Shown: piece after piece, positions 49,308 to 57,765 of the stretch
Layout of the letters: the number at the start of each line of letters is the position of its first letter
Numbering within the stretch: the first letter of the stretch is position 1
NCBI RefSeq assembly: GCF_000949135.2
Contig: NZ_JTAN02000001.1
Coordinates: 1-64,000, forward strand
Reading direction: 5' to 3'
DNA: 64,000 bases
Origin: Burkholderia sp. USMB20
Lineage (GTDB): Bacteria; Pseudomonadota; Gammaproteobacteria; Burkholderiales; Burkholderiaceae
The notes under the pieces: generated by a model
Databases searched by the model: none
What the model was told of the DNA's origin: nothing
Seen by the model: only the letters and a program-made list of their open reading frames with translations
Made by a program: the position numbers and the translations under genes

Positions 49308-50525
49308 TTACGATTCCGCCTTCGCCGGTGCGGCCGGCTTCGCGTTGTCCGCGAGCGGCGCGGACGGCGCATCGCCGCCCGTCATCGGGACCATGTGCGG
49401 CTTCACCTGCTCGCCCGGCCGCACGCGCTGCGTGCCGTTCACGATCACGCGATCGCCGGCGGCGAGGCCGCTCACGATCACGCGCCGGTTGCCGTGCTGC
49501 ATGCCCTGCTGCACTTCGCGATACGACACGCGGCCCTGCTGGTCGACGACGAACACGAACTTCTTGTCCTGGTCGGTGTTGATCGCCGCATCGTCGACGA
49601 GCAGCGCCTCGTGCGGTGCGCTGCCACCCACCTTCACGCGCGCGTAGAGCCCGGGGACGAGCGTACCGTCCGCGTTGTCGAAGCGCGCGCGCACGCGGAT
49701 CGTGCCGGACGACGTGTCGAGCCGGTTGTCGACCGAGTCGATCTCGCCGCTGCGCGAGTAGCCGGTTTCGTTCGCGAGGCCGAGCTCGACCGGCACCTTG
49801 CGGCCGTTGCGCGCGCCGTTGATGTACTGCAGGTAGGTCTGCTCGTCCGCGTCGAACGATGCGTAGATCGGCGACACCGACACCAGCGTCGTCAGCGGCG
49901 CGGCCGACGCGCCGGCCGACACGACGTTGCCGAGTGTGATTTCCGCGCGCGACACGCGGCCCGACACGGGTGCGGTGATGCGCGTATAGCCGAGGTTGAT
50001 GCGCGCCGTTTCCAGCGCGGCTTCGGCGGCCTTCAGGTTCGCCGTCGCTTCGCGCGCCGCGTTCTGCTTCTCGTCGTAGTCGCGCTTCGCGATCGCGTTG
50101 TCGCCGATCAGCCGCTGCGCGCGCTGCCAGTCGCTCTGCGCGTAGCCGTTGCGGGCCTGCGCGGCGGCGAGCTGCGCGGCCGCGCGGTCGGTTTCCGCCT
50201 GGTACGGGCGCGGATCGATCACGAACAGCACGTCGCCCTTTTTCACGAGCGCGCCGTCCTTGAAGTTCACCGCGACGATCGTGCCCGACACCTGCGGGCG
50301 CACGTCGACTTTCTCGACCGCCTCGAGGCGGCCCGAATAGCCTTGCCAGTCGGTGACGGTCTGCGGCACGACGGTCGCGACGTCGACTTCGGGCAGCGGC
50401 GCTGCCGCCTTTTCGGGCGCGTTCGCGTTCACGCGCATCGCGCCGAACGTGCCGAGGCCGACGACGGCGAGCGTCGCGATCGCCGCGGTCGCGATTCGGG
50501 AGCGGGAGGTGCGTAGGATGGCCAT
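49308..50525 (-). CDS. ceoA: RND efflux periplasmic adaptor
   Basis: 405-residue membrane fusion protein. An N-terminal membrane anchor (about 11-32) lacks a lipobox Cys. The lipoyl halves are VDVRPQVSGTIVAVNFKDGALVKKGDVLFVID and INLGYTRITAPVSGRVSRAEI, joined by an alpha-hairpin; a beta-barrel and membrane-proximal domain follow. It bridges CeoB and OpcM. The start at 50525 follows GGAG; the 46-bp gap to ceoB indicates one operon. Confidence 0.92.
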   Translation of the reverse strand: MAILRTSRSRIATAAIATLAVVGLGTFGAMRVNANAPEKAAAPLPEVDVATVVPQTVTDWQGYSGRLEAVEKVDVRPQVSGTIVAVNFKDGALVKKGDVLFVIDPRPYQAETDRAAAQLAAAQARNGYAQSDWQRAQRLIGDNAIAKRDYDEKQNAAREATANLKAAEAALETARINLGYTRITAPVSGRVSRAEITLGNVVSAGASAAPLTTLVSVSPIYASFDADEQTYLQYINGARNGRKVPVELGLANETGYSRSGEIDSVDNRLDTSSGTIRVRARFDNADGTLVPGLYARVKVGGSAPHEALLVDDAAINTDQDKKFVFVVDQQGRVSYREVQQGMQHGNRRVIVSGLAAGDRVIVNGTQRVRPGEQVKPHMVPMTGGDAPSAPLADNAKPAAPAKAES

Positions 50526-50557
50526 GTGGATCTCCAATAAGCGTGGATTGGTTCTGG

Positions 50558-51418
50558 TTATTCGGAACGGTTCGGCTGGCGCGCCTGGAAGCGGCACTGG
50601 AAGAAGCGCACGGCCTCCTCGAGCGCGGCCTCGTGCGTCGCGAGCGCCGCGTGCGTGACGTCCGGGTAGCGGATCACCTGCGTGAGCACGCCCGACGAAA
50701 TCAGGCAGCCCGCATATTTCTCCGCTTCGACGTGCAGCACGTCGTTCTGCGCGGTGACGACGAGCGTCGGCGGCAGGCCCGCGAGGCGCACCGATTCGAG
50801 CGGCGCCGCATACGGGTGCATGCGCTGCGCCGCCTGCGGCAGATAGGCGCGATAACAGGCCGCGCATTCGCGCGCGGTGATGTCCGACGCAAGGCGTTCG
50901 GCGTCGCCGATGCGCGTCATGCTCGGGTCGAGCATCGGCCCGAACAGCGCCTGCGCGGCGATCGACACTTCGCCGCGATCGCGCGCGATGAACGCGAGAC
51001 AGTTCGCGAGCTGGCCGCCCGCATCGTGCCCCGCGACGCCGATCTTCTTCGGATTGCCGCCGAACGCGCGGGCGCGCGTCGCGGCCCACACGGCCGCGCG
51101 ATACGCATCCTCCGGCGCGGCCGGAAAAGGAAAGGCCGGCGCGAGCGAATAATCGACCGACACTACGAGAGCCGGTAAGCGTTCTGCTAAAAAGCGCGCG
51201 GCGAAATCGGCGTCATCCAGCGTGCCGCGCACGAAACCGCCGCCGTGGAAGTAAAGCACTACCGGCAATCCGGTCTTGTCCGCGCGCCGATAGAGGCGCA
51301 GCACGATGTCCTGCGCGTAGCCGGGGATTTCCACCTCCGCGACCGTCAGTGCCGCGCCGGCTCTGGCTTCGGCGGGCAACGCGGCTTTCAGGAATTTGCT
51401 GAATTCAGAAGCGTCCAT
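50558..51418 (-). CDS. llpE: LlpE-like alpha/beta hydrolase, hormone-sensitive-lipase family
   Basis: 286 residues, first gene of the ceo operon. The oxyanion-hole motif is HGGGF (58-62), and Asp/His candidates occur late (AQNDVLHVEAEKY; DVTHAALATHE). The nucleophile elbow, normally GDSAGG, reads GHDAGG at 130-135. The catalytic Ser is therefore Asp132 (codon GAT). It may be a non-hydrolytic relative or use another chemistry. The gene order with ceoAB-opcM matches the lipase-like llpE of Burkholderia cenocepacia. Confidence 0.85.
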   Translation of the reverse strand: MDASEFSKFLKAALPAEARAGAALTVAEVEIPGYAQDIVLRLYRRADKTGLPVVLYFHGGGFVRGTLDDADFAARFLAERLPALVVSVDYSLAPAFPFPAAPEDAYRAAVWAATRARAFGGNPKKIGVAGHDAGGQLANCLAFIARDRGEVSIAAQALFGPMLDPSMTRIGDAERLASDITARECAACYRAYLPQAAQRMHPYAAPLESVRLAGLPPTLVVTAQNDVLHVEAEKYAGCLISSGVLTQVIRYPDVTHAALATHEAALEEAVRFFQCRFQARQPNRSE

Positions 51419-51483
51419 GACGATGCAGCATCCATTTCGAGATGGAACGAATTCTGGGTCCGGCAGACATCCGGATAAATGCC

Positions 51484-51489
51484 TATAAT
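51484..51489 (+). promoter_or_regulatory. -10 element for ceoR
   Basis: A perfect TATAAT, 103 bp before the ceoR start, with no clear -35 at 17 bp. The transcript would include the hairpin at 51523-51554. Confidence 0.4.
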
Positions 51490-51522
51490 CCGGCAACACA
51501 ATTCAACGCCCCCGAACAATCC

Positions 51523-51554
51523 AGGCTGCGCTTACCCATGAGGTAGCGCAGCCT
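51523..51554 (+). promoter_or_regulatory. large hairpin in the ceoR leader
   Basis: AGGCTGCGC-T-TACC (51523-51536) pairs with GGTAGCGCAGCCT (51542-51554) around CATGA with a one-base bulge. Flanking CCGAAC (51512-51517) and GTTCGG (51559-51564) could extend it. No T-run follows, so it looks like a leader structure or operator rather than a simple terminator. Confidence 0.5.
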
Positions 51555-51591
51555 TGTCGTTCGGGCGGCAAATTAGATTGCGGAGGTTGTG

Positions 51592-52596
51592 ATGGACCGG
51601 CTTCAGGCCATGCAGGTGTTTACTCGCGTCGTCGATACAAGCAGCTTCACCAAGGCAGCAGAGTCGCTCAGCCTGCCGCGGGCGTCCGTCACGACGATCA
51701 TCCAGAATCTCGAAGCGTTCCTCGGCGTGCGGCTGATGCACCGGACCACGCGCCGGCTGTCGCTCACGCCGGACGGTGCCGCGTACTACGAACGCTGCGT
51801 GCGGATCCTCGCCGATGTCGAGGAAACCGAAGCAAGCTTCCAGAACAACAACCGGAAGCCGCACGGAAAGTTGCGTATCGACATGCCGGGCTCGATCGGG
51901 CGGCTGCTCGTGATTCCGTCGCTGTGCGAATTCCACACGCGCTATCCGGACATCGACCTGCAGCTCGGCCTGTCTGACCGGCCGGTCGACCTGCTGCAGG
52001 AAGGCGTCGACTGCGTGATCCGCGTCGGTGCGCTGCAGGATTCGTCGCTGGTTGCGCGCCGGGTCGGATTGTTCGAGTGCGTGTCGGTCGCTGCGCCCGC
52101 GTATCTCGAGAAGTTCGGCGAGCCGCGGACGATCGAGGATCTGAACGACCACAAGGCCGTCAACTACTTCTCGAGCCGCACGGGCCGCACGATCGACTGG
52201 ACGTTCCTGACCGACGGCAAGGAAGTCGAGGTCAAGATGAACGCGATCGTGTCGGTCAACGATGCCGATGCGTACGTGACGTGCGGGCTCGAAGGCTTCG
52301 GCCTGATCCAGCCGCCGCTGTTCATGGTGCTGCCGCACCTGCGCGACGGCCGGCTCAAGGAAGTGCTGCCCGGCCTCAAGCCGCTGCCGATGCCGATCTC
52401 GGTCGTGTATCCGCACAGCCGGCACCTGTCGCCGAAGGTACGCGTGTTCGTCGACTGGATCGCCGAAGTGTTCGACCGCTGCCCGCTGCTGAGCGGCAAG
52501 GGCAGCCTCGACGCGACGTGCAGCAAGCGCACGTTCGAGGAAGCCGAGCGCGCACCGGCGCTCGACACGCCGGTCATCAACGAGTGGGTCGCGTAA
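51592..52596 (+). CDS. ceoR: LysR-type regulator of the ceo operon
   Basis: 334 residues. An N-terminal winged helix (MQVFTRVVDTSSFTKAAESLSLPRASVTTIIQNLEAFLGVRLMHRTTRRLSLT) is followed by a periplasmic-binding-like effector domain (LRIDMPGSIGRLLVIPSL, DCVIRVGALQDSSLVARRVG). The C-terminal tail runs past the usual end by about 30 residues. The ATG at 51592 is five bases after GGAGG. Its divergent position matches the CeoR/BpeT regulators that respond to salicylate or chloramphenicol; the inducer here is inferred. Confidence 0.88.
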   Translation: MDRLQAMQVFTRVVDTSSFTKAAESLSLPRASVTTIIQNLEAFLGVRLMHRTTRRLSLTPDGAAYYERCVRILADVEETEASFQNNNRKPHGKLRIDMPGSIGRLLVIPSLCEFHTRYPDIDLQLGLSDRPVDLLQEGVDCVIRVGALQDSSLVARRVGLFECVSVAAPAYLEKFGEPRTIEDLNDHKAVNYFSSRTGRTIDWTFLTDGKEVEVKMNAIVSVNDADAYVTCGLEGFGLIQPPLFMVLPHLRDGRLKEVLPGLKPLPMPISVVYPHSRHLSPKVRVFVDWIAEVFDRCPLLSGKGSLDATCSKRTFEEAERAPALDTPVINEWVA

Positions 52597-53012
52597 TCGT
52601 CTGAACCGCGGTGCGCGGGCTGTGCGGCCCGCGTACCGTCCTGCCTTCGCGCCGCCACGGCGTCACGTTCGTGCCGCCTTCCCCGCCGCACAGCGCCTTT
52701 CCTGAATCCGCATCACACCTTTGCGCCGTGCGCGGAAATCGGCCGCGTGCGTGACGGCGCGCGCCGCGCGACATCGCCGGGAGCCCCGCTGCAGGCGGCT
52801 GTGCGCGATTTTCGAGTAACCCTGCCGACAGTACGGATCGCGATTGTTCCACCATCACGACAATTCAATTCGCGTCAGCCGCATTTATCGCGCCGGAACG
52901 GCCCCCTAGAGTAAACCCTGTCGCGCACCTCGTTGCGCATCGAACAGATCCCGCTTGACGGGACCGGAGCAAGCGCCGACGCGCCAACTCCGACCAACAC
53001 AGGAGTTACGTC
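52597..53012 (+). other. gene-free stretch between ceoR and the DUF4148 gene
   Basis: 416 bp with no supportable gene. It holds a hairpin after ceoR and, on the right, a weak promoter pair (TTTATC 52884-52889 and TAGAGT 52907-52912, spacer 17) for the small secreted protein. The rest is GC-rich without visible structure. Confidence 0.4.
52610..52637 (+). terminator. possible terminator of ceoR
   Basis: GGTGCGCGGGC (52610-52620) pairs with GCCCGCGTACC (52627-52637) with one G-A mismatch, loop TGTGCG. No T-run follows, so confidence is low. Confidence 0.35.
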
Positions 53013-53309
53013 ATGAACCGCCGCCATCTTCTCTCCGCCGTCGCACTCGCACTCGCCGTGTCCGCACCGGCCTTCGCCGATACGACCACCCCGCACGCCG
53101 GCGACTACGCGAACACGTCGTGGTACACGCAGCACAACAACGGCCCGCGCACGCGCGCCGAAGTCAGCGCGGAAGTCGAGCAGGCCCGCCGCGACGGCAC
53201 GCTGGCCTGGCTGCGCAAGGCGAATTCGTATCCGCAAGGGCTCGAACTCGCGCAAGGCCCGTATCGCCCGACACCGGAAGGCAACCAGCTCGCCGGCGCA
53301 GGCCGTTGA
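53013..53309 (+). CDS. DUF4148 small secreted protein
   Basis: 98 residues. A Sec signal peptide of about 22 residues ends APAFADT. The mature part has TRAEVSAEVEQARRDGTLAWLRKANSYPQG, the core of the DUF4148 family that is expanded in Burkholderia. It is probably periplasmic; no activity is known. AGGAG precedes the ATG at 53013. Confidence 0.88.
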   Translation: MNRRHLLSAVALALAVSAPAFADTTTPHAGDYANTSWYTQHNNGPRTRAEVSAEVEQARRDGTLAWLRKANSYPQGLELAQGPYRPTPEGNQLAGAGR

Positions 53310-53411
53310 GCATCGATCAACGCGCAACGCCGCGCAGCGGATGATCCGCGGCGCGGCATCGAGACACCGCCATCGAACACCCGATTAGTCAGTTAGTTGC
53401 AGGAGCCTGTG

Positions 53412-53501
53412 ATGAACGATCAACTTCCTTCGCCGCTCGATCATTGGGACGACACGACGCCCGTCTGGACGCCGTTCCGTTCCGCGCCGCACGCGCATTG
53501 A
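53412..53501 (+). CDS. predicted 29-residue protein
   Basis: A short open frame from ATG 53412 to TGA 53501, preceded by CAGGAG seven bases upstream, as good a ribosome site as on real neighbours. The peptide is rich in Pro, Asp, Trp and His (starting MNDQLPSPLDHWDD, ending SAPHAH), with no signal peptide or membrane segment. It lies 102 bp after the DUF4148 gene on the same strand and may share its transcript. Confidence 0.4.
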   Translation: MNDQLPSPLDHWDDTTPVWTPFRSAPHAH

Positions 53502-53536
53502 ACTTCGCGTCGATCTCTCGCTGAAGACGCTGGCCT

Positions 53537-54604
53537 TCAACGGCGCGGCACGCCGTCGCGCCATTCGCCCCAGTGCGTGACGATGTCCTGAACGAGCGGA
53601 TTGCCCGCGCGGTACAGGTTTTCGGTCGCCGGGGCGAAACCACCCTGGTCCGCATAGTTCAGCAGATTGTCCGCGCTCGTCTGCCCTGCATACGGCCGGT
53701 CGAAATCGGAACCCGTGCGCAGCACCGCGACGCGCGACAGGTCGACCCGCTTCACGCTCGCCGCGCGCTTGAGCGCTTCATAGGTCGCGTTGTCTTCCTG
53801 TGCGGTCATGCAGTAGGTGCCCTTGCCGTCGGTGAGGATCTTGGTCCACTGGCGCGCGCGCTCGCCGATCAGCGTGCCCGAGAACCACGTATTGCCCGAT
53901 GACGTGTCGCACTGGATCACCGTCGGCGGCCGATTCGCCGGCGCATACGTGAACTTCGCGCGCGCGGCCTGGGCCTGCGCGCTGTCGGCGAGCACGACGT
54001 TGCGCGACAGCGCATACGCGGCATCGGTCAGCTGCGGGTTGAGCTGGAATACTTCGGTGCGGTAATCGAGCGGCGGCTTGTCGTTCGGGCTCTTCGTATT
54101 GATGCCGAGAAAGCCGGTATTCCAGCCGGCCGGAATCTCGCGCGCATCGAGCTCCCACTGCAGGCTGAAGTCGACCAGGTATTTCGACCAGGCGGCGGAG
54201 CCGACCGTGCCTTGCGCGGGGTCGACGCCCGCGATGCCCGACACGAGGAAGTACGTGCGGCGCAGGTCGAAACGCTGCGAGAACGTGAGCGCCATGATCG
54301 TCGCGGACGCGTTCGCATAGCCCATGCCGGTCGTCACCACGCACACGTCCTGCTTGTTGCAGTGAACGGCCGGATAGTCGGGCGACAGGCCGGGCACGGT
54401 GATGTCGCGCCACGGGCCGAGCCGGTCGAGCCATGCCTGGCCTTCCGGACCGAACATCGTGATGATCATGACCTTGACCGGGCGGCCCTGTGCACCGGTC
54501 TCGGCGAATGCAGCGTTGCCCTGGTTGTTCTGCGCAATCGACGGCGCGGTCGCACAGGCGGCAAGCGAGAATGCAGCTGCGGAAAGGATGGAGCGAGTCA
54601 GCAT
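53537..54604 (-). CDS. purine nucleoside permease (NUP) family lipoprotein
   Basis: 355 residues. The signal peptide contains a lipobox, SLAAC, near residue 17, so a lipidated exported protein is predicted. The mature part carries the NUP-family core: KVMIITMFGPEGQAWLDRL, CVVTTGMGYANASATIMAL, YFLVSGIAGVDPAQGTVGSAAWSKYLVD and TYCMTAQEDNATYEALKRA. The family is named for fungal purine nucleoside uptake, but its fold is like nucleoside phosphorylases. A periplasmic nucleoside-binding or cleaving role is possible. The start at 54604 follows AAGGA. Confidence 0.87.
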   Translation of the reverse strand: MLTRSILSAAAFSLAACATAPSIAQNNQGNAAFAETGAQGRPVKVMIITMFGPEGQAWLDRLGPWRDITVPGLSPDYPAVHCNKQDVCVVTTGMGYANASATIMALTFSQRFDLRRTYFLVSGIAGVDPAQGTVGSAAWSKYLVDFSLQWELDAREIPAGWNTGFLGINTKSPNDKPPLDYRTEVFQLNPQLTDAAYALSRNVVLADSAQAQAARAKFTYAPANRPPTVIQCDTSSGNTWFSGTLIGERARQWTKILTDGKGTYCMTAQEDNATYEALKRAASVKRVDLSRVAVLRTGSDFDRPYAGQTSADNLLNYADQGGFAPATENLYRAGNPLVQDIVTHWGEWRDGVPRR

Positions 54605-54850
54605 CGGCGTTCCTTGTTTCGGTGATGTTGGGTGAGAACGGCTCTCGGAGACTGCGCGAGGGAGTATAGAACGCGCGTGTGCGATGCGGAACCCGACTAC
54701 GAAACGGCGGGCGGTGTTTCGTCTCGCGATTGTTGTACGCCCGGTTCGCATGCCGCCTGACAAAAAAAATCAGGAATGCTACTCGGTTGATCGATATGAA
54801 ATCGCCACATCTTCCGCCAATGATCGTGACCGACGACTGCGCTCGAGCCG

Positions 54851-55441
54851 CTAGACGCGAAGCATCCCCGCAACGCCATAACCGAGCACGACCAGTGCGG
54901 CCACCACATGACTCGCGGCGAGCCATCGCGGCGACTTCACGATGCGCCCGATTGCGCTGCCGCCGAACGCGAACACGAGTTGCCCGGCGAGACTGCCGGC
55001 AAACACGCAGGCGGCACCGAGCAGCCAGTGCCGATGCGCACCGGCCGCTGCGGTGGCATAGCCATAGAACAGCAGGATGGTCAGCGGATTCGCGAGCGTG
55101 ACGAAGAACATCGACGTGAACGGGCGCGCGCCCGGCGGCGGCGCGGCGCCGTTCAGCGTGCGGCGCCGATCCTGCAACGCGCGCCACAGCATGCGTGCGC
55201 CCATTGCAAGCAACACGAGCGCGCCGACGAAGCGGAACAGCGGCAGGTGCGACGCGAGCGTGCTCGCGAGCATCGCGCCAATGGTGAACGCGACGAGCGC
55301 ATAGCAGCCGTCGGCCGACGCCACGCCCATTGCCGCGCGCACGCCGCTCGCGGTGCCGGCGCGCATCCCGTAGTTCGCGATCATCAGCGCGACGGGCCCG
55401 ACCGACAGCGCGATCATCAGCCCGAACAGGAAATCGTTCAT
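54851..55441 (-). CDS. LysE family exporter
   Basis: 196 residues with about six helices. LysE-like motifs are MIALSVGPVALMIANYGMRAGTASGVRAAMGVASADG and FFVTLANPLTILLFYGYATAAAG. It probably exports an amino acid. A short gap separates it from selD upstream on the same strand, with no regulator adjacent. The substrate is unknown. Confidence 0.87.
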   Translation of the reverse strand: MNDFLFGLMIALSVGPVALMIANYGMRAGTASGVRAAMGVASADGCYALVAFTIGAMLASTLASHLPLFRFVGALVLLAMGARMLWRALQDRRRTLNGAAPPPGARPFTSMFFVTLANPLTILLFYGYATAAAGAHRHWLLGAACVFAGSLAGQLVFAFGGSAIGRIVKSPRWLAASHVVAALVVLGYGVAGMLRV

Positions 55442-55514
55442 CGGTCGTCGATGCCTTCGAGGGAAGGCATCGATTCTAGCGACCGACAGCGATCCAGCGT
55501 GAAAAAAAACCGCG

Positions 55515-56588
55515 TCAGGCGACGTCGACGCGCGCGGGCCCGTCCACCATCTCGCCGATCACGGCCGCACGGTCGAAGCCGTCGGCGCGGAAGCACGCGA
55601 GCACGTCGTCGACGGCATCCGGCGCGCACGCGACCAGCAGGCCGCCGGACGTCTGCGGATCGGTCAGCAGCGCCTGCGCGACGGGCGGCAGCCCGTCGGC
55701 GAGCCGCACGTCGGCGCCATATGCGGCCCAGTTGCGGCCCGATGCGCCGGTGAACACGCCGTCGGCGACGAACGCCTCGACGCCCGCCAGCCACGGCAGC
55801 GATGCGTAATGCACGCGTGCGGTCAGCTTCGCGCCGCGCGCCAGTTCGAGCGTATGGCCGAGCAGCCCGAAGCCCGTGACGTCGGTCAGCGCATGCACGC
55901 CCGGCAGCGCGGCGAGTTCGGCGCCCGGCCGGTTCAGCTTGGTGGTCGTCGCCACCATCTGCGCGTAGCCCGCGTCGTCGAGCTGGTTCTTCTTCAGCGC
56001 GGCCGACAGCACGCCGACGCCGAGCGGCTTGCCGAGCACGAGCACGTCACCCGCGCGCGCGGCCGCATTGCGCTTAACGCGCGACGGATGCACGACGCCG
56101 ATCGCCGCGAGCCCGTAGATCGGCTCGACCGAATCGATCGAATGACCGCCCGCGACCGGAATGCCGGCATCCGCGCACACCGATTCGCCGCCGCGCAGCA
56201 CGGCCGCGATCGTCTCGTGCGGCAGCACGTTGATCGGCATCCCGACCAGCGCGAGCGCGAGAATCGGCTTGCCGCCCATCGCGTAGACGTCGGACAGCGC
56301 GTTGGTGGCCGCGATGCGGCCGAAGTCGAACGGATCGTCGACGATCGGCATGAAGAAGTCGGTCGTCGCGACAATCGCCTGCTCGTCGTTCAGCCGGTAG
56401 ACGGCCGCGTCGTCGGAGGTCTCTGTGCCGACCAGCAGGTCCGGGAACAGCGCGGGCGGCGTCGCCCGCTTCAGCAGCTCGGACAGCACGCCCGGCGCGA
56501 TCTTGCAGCCGCAGCCGCCGCCATGCGACAGGCTCGTGAGGCGCGGAACGGCGGGCGAGGTGAGGGGGGCTTCGGTCATCGTCGGCAT
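55515..56588 (-). CDS. selD: selenide, water dikinase
   Basis: 357 residues. It makes selenophosphate from selenide and ATP. The glycine-rich catalytic segment HGGGCGCKI has Cys26, Cys28 and Lys29; TTDFFMPIVDDPFDFGRIAATNALSDVYAMGG carries the Mg-binding Asp residues and DVTGFGLLGH the domain-2 signature. A Cys, not selenocysteine, is used. Start 56588 or 56579. selA, selB and selU are not adjacent. Confidence 0.93.
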   Translation of the reverse strand: MPTMTEAPLTSPAVPRLTSLSHGGGCGCKIAPGVLSELLKRATPPALFPDLLVGTETSDDAAVYRLNDEQAIVATTDFFMPIVDDPFDFGRIAATNALSDVYAMGGKPILALALVGMPINVLPHETIAAVLRGGESVCADAGIPVAGGHSIDSVEPIYGLAAIGVVHPSRVKRNAAARAGDVLVLGKPLGVGVLSAALKKNQLDDAGYAQMVATTTKLNRPGAELAALPGVHALTDVTGFGLLGHTLELARGAKLTARVHYASLPWLAGVEAFVADGVFTGASGRNWAAYGADVRLADGLPPVAQALLTDPQTSGGLLVACAPDAVDDVLACFRADGFDRAAVIGEMVDGPARVDVA

Positions 56589-56684
56589 CCGGTGAATAAC
56601 AACGTTCTATTATCGACAATTCCGCGCGAGCGCGCCCGGCACCCACATAATTGACGGCGCCCGCCCTCGTCCGCTCGCTCATTC

Positions 56685-57656
56685 ATGGATCACCTGTTCA
56701 TCGGCCTCGTGCTGTGCTCCGCCCTCTTGCACGCGATCTGGAATGCCTTCCTCCACGTGAGCGAAGACCGTCTCGTCCAGCTCGGCACGATGTCGCTGCC
56801 GTATCTCGCGTTCGGCATTGCGGGCGTCGTACTGCTGCCCGCGCCGGCGCCCGCCGCATGGCCGTACGTCGCGACGTCGGCCGTGCTCGAGGTCGCGTAC
56901 TGCTTCACGCTGGCGCGTGCATACCGCAACGGCGAGTTCGGGCAGATCTACCCGATCGCGCGCGGGATCTCGCCGTTGCTCGTGTCGGTGCTGGCGTTCG
57001 CGATGCTGCACGAGCGGCCGACGCCGTTCGGCTTCGCGGGCATCGCGCTCGTGTCGTTCGGCATCATGTCGCTCGCGTTGCGGCGCGGCTTCCGGTTCTC
57101 CGGCGAAGGCGTGCCGTACGCACTGCTCACGGGCGTGTTCATCGCCGCGTATTCGATCTGCGACGGCATCGGCTCGCGTGTATCGGGCAGCGCGCTCGGC
57201 TATATCGCGTGGGTTTATCTGCTGTGGAGCGTGCCGCAACTCGTGTTGGTGTGTGCGATGCGCGGCGGCCCGCGCGTGGTGTTCGGTTCGCGCGCGTCGC
57301 TGCGGCAAGGCGCGATCGCCGGCACGATCTCGCTCGCCGCCTATGGAATCGTGATTCTCGCGTACCGGCATCTGCCGGTCGCGACGGTATCGGCACTGCG
57401 CGAGACAAGCTCGATCTTCGCGGTCGCGATCGGCTGGTTCGTGATGCGCGAGCGGCCCGGCGCGCAGCGCGCTCGCAGCATGCGCGCTGGTGGTCGCGGG
57501 CGCGGCGTTGATCCGGCTTTGACGCGCGTGCGTATGCCCTCAGGAAGGACCGGCAGTCACGGCAGGTCCGGTGCACTCGGCAGTTGGGCCGTTGTGTGCT
57601 TGCAGCCGAGGTTTTTCCAGACGAGGCAATTGTCTCCGCGCGGCGGAGACAATTGA
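56685..57656 (+). CDS. EamA/DMT family transporter, frameshifted at the 3' end
   Basis: Up to about residue 260 this is a ten-helix drug/metabolite-type carrier (MDHLFIGLVLCSALLHAIWNAFLHV; LPVATVSALRETSSIFAVAIGWFVMRERPGAQRA). After that the frame turns basic and runs to 57656. In another frame the DNA from about 57470 reads ALAACALVVAGAALIRL and stops at 57522, exactly the expected last helix of the family. A one- or two-base indel in the GC run at 57461-57472 explains it. It may be a true mutation or a sequencing error. Confidence 0.75.
   Translation: MDHLFIGLVLCSALLHAIWNAFLHVSEDRLVQLGTMSLPYLAFGIAGVVLLPAPAPAAWPYVATSAVLEVAYCFTLARAYRNGEFGQIYPIARGISPLLVSVLAFAMLHERPTPFGFAGIALVSFGIMSLALRRGFRFSGEGVPYALLTGVFIAAYSICDGIGSRVSGSALGYIAWVYLLWSVPQLVLVCAMRGGPRVVFGSRASLRQGAIAGTISLAAYGIVILAYRHLPVATVSALRETSSIFAVAIGWFVMRERPGAQRARSMRAGGRGRGVDPALTRVRMPSGRTGSHGRSGALGSWAVVCLQPRFFQTRQLSPRGGDN
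57627..57655. repeat. perfect 13-bp inverted repeat with 3-nt loop
   Basis: CAATTGTCTCCGC and GCGGAGACAATTG are separated by GCG. It lies between the convergent EamA and gabR genes. It has no T-run, but a TTTTT lies 12 bp to the left. It could be a terminator for both or a small mobile-hairpin remnant. Confidence 0.55.
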
Positions 57657-57765
57657 CCTGGACCTGCTTGAAAACGCTGATCCATATCGACTCCCTCTCA
57701 TACGTGACTTTCGCATCGCGCTCTGCCGTCTCGAGCGTTGGTCGTCACCTCAACTGCCGCACACG

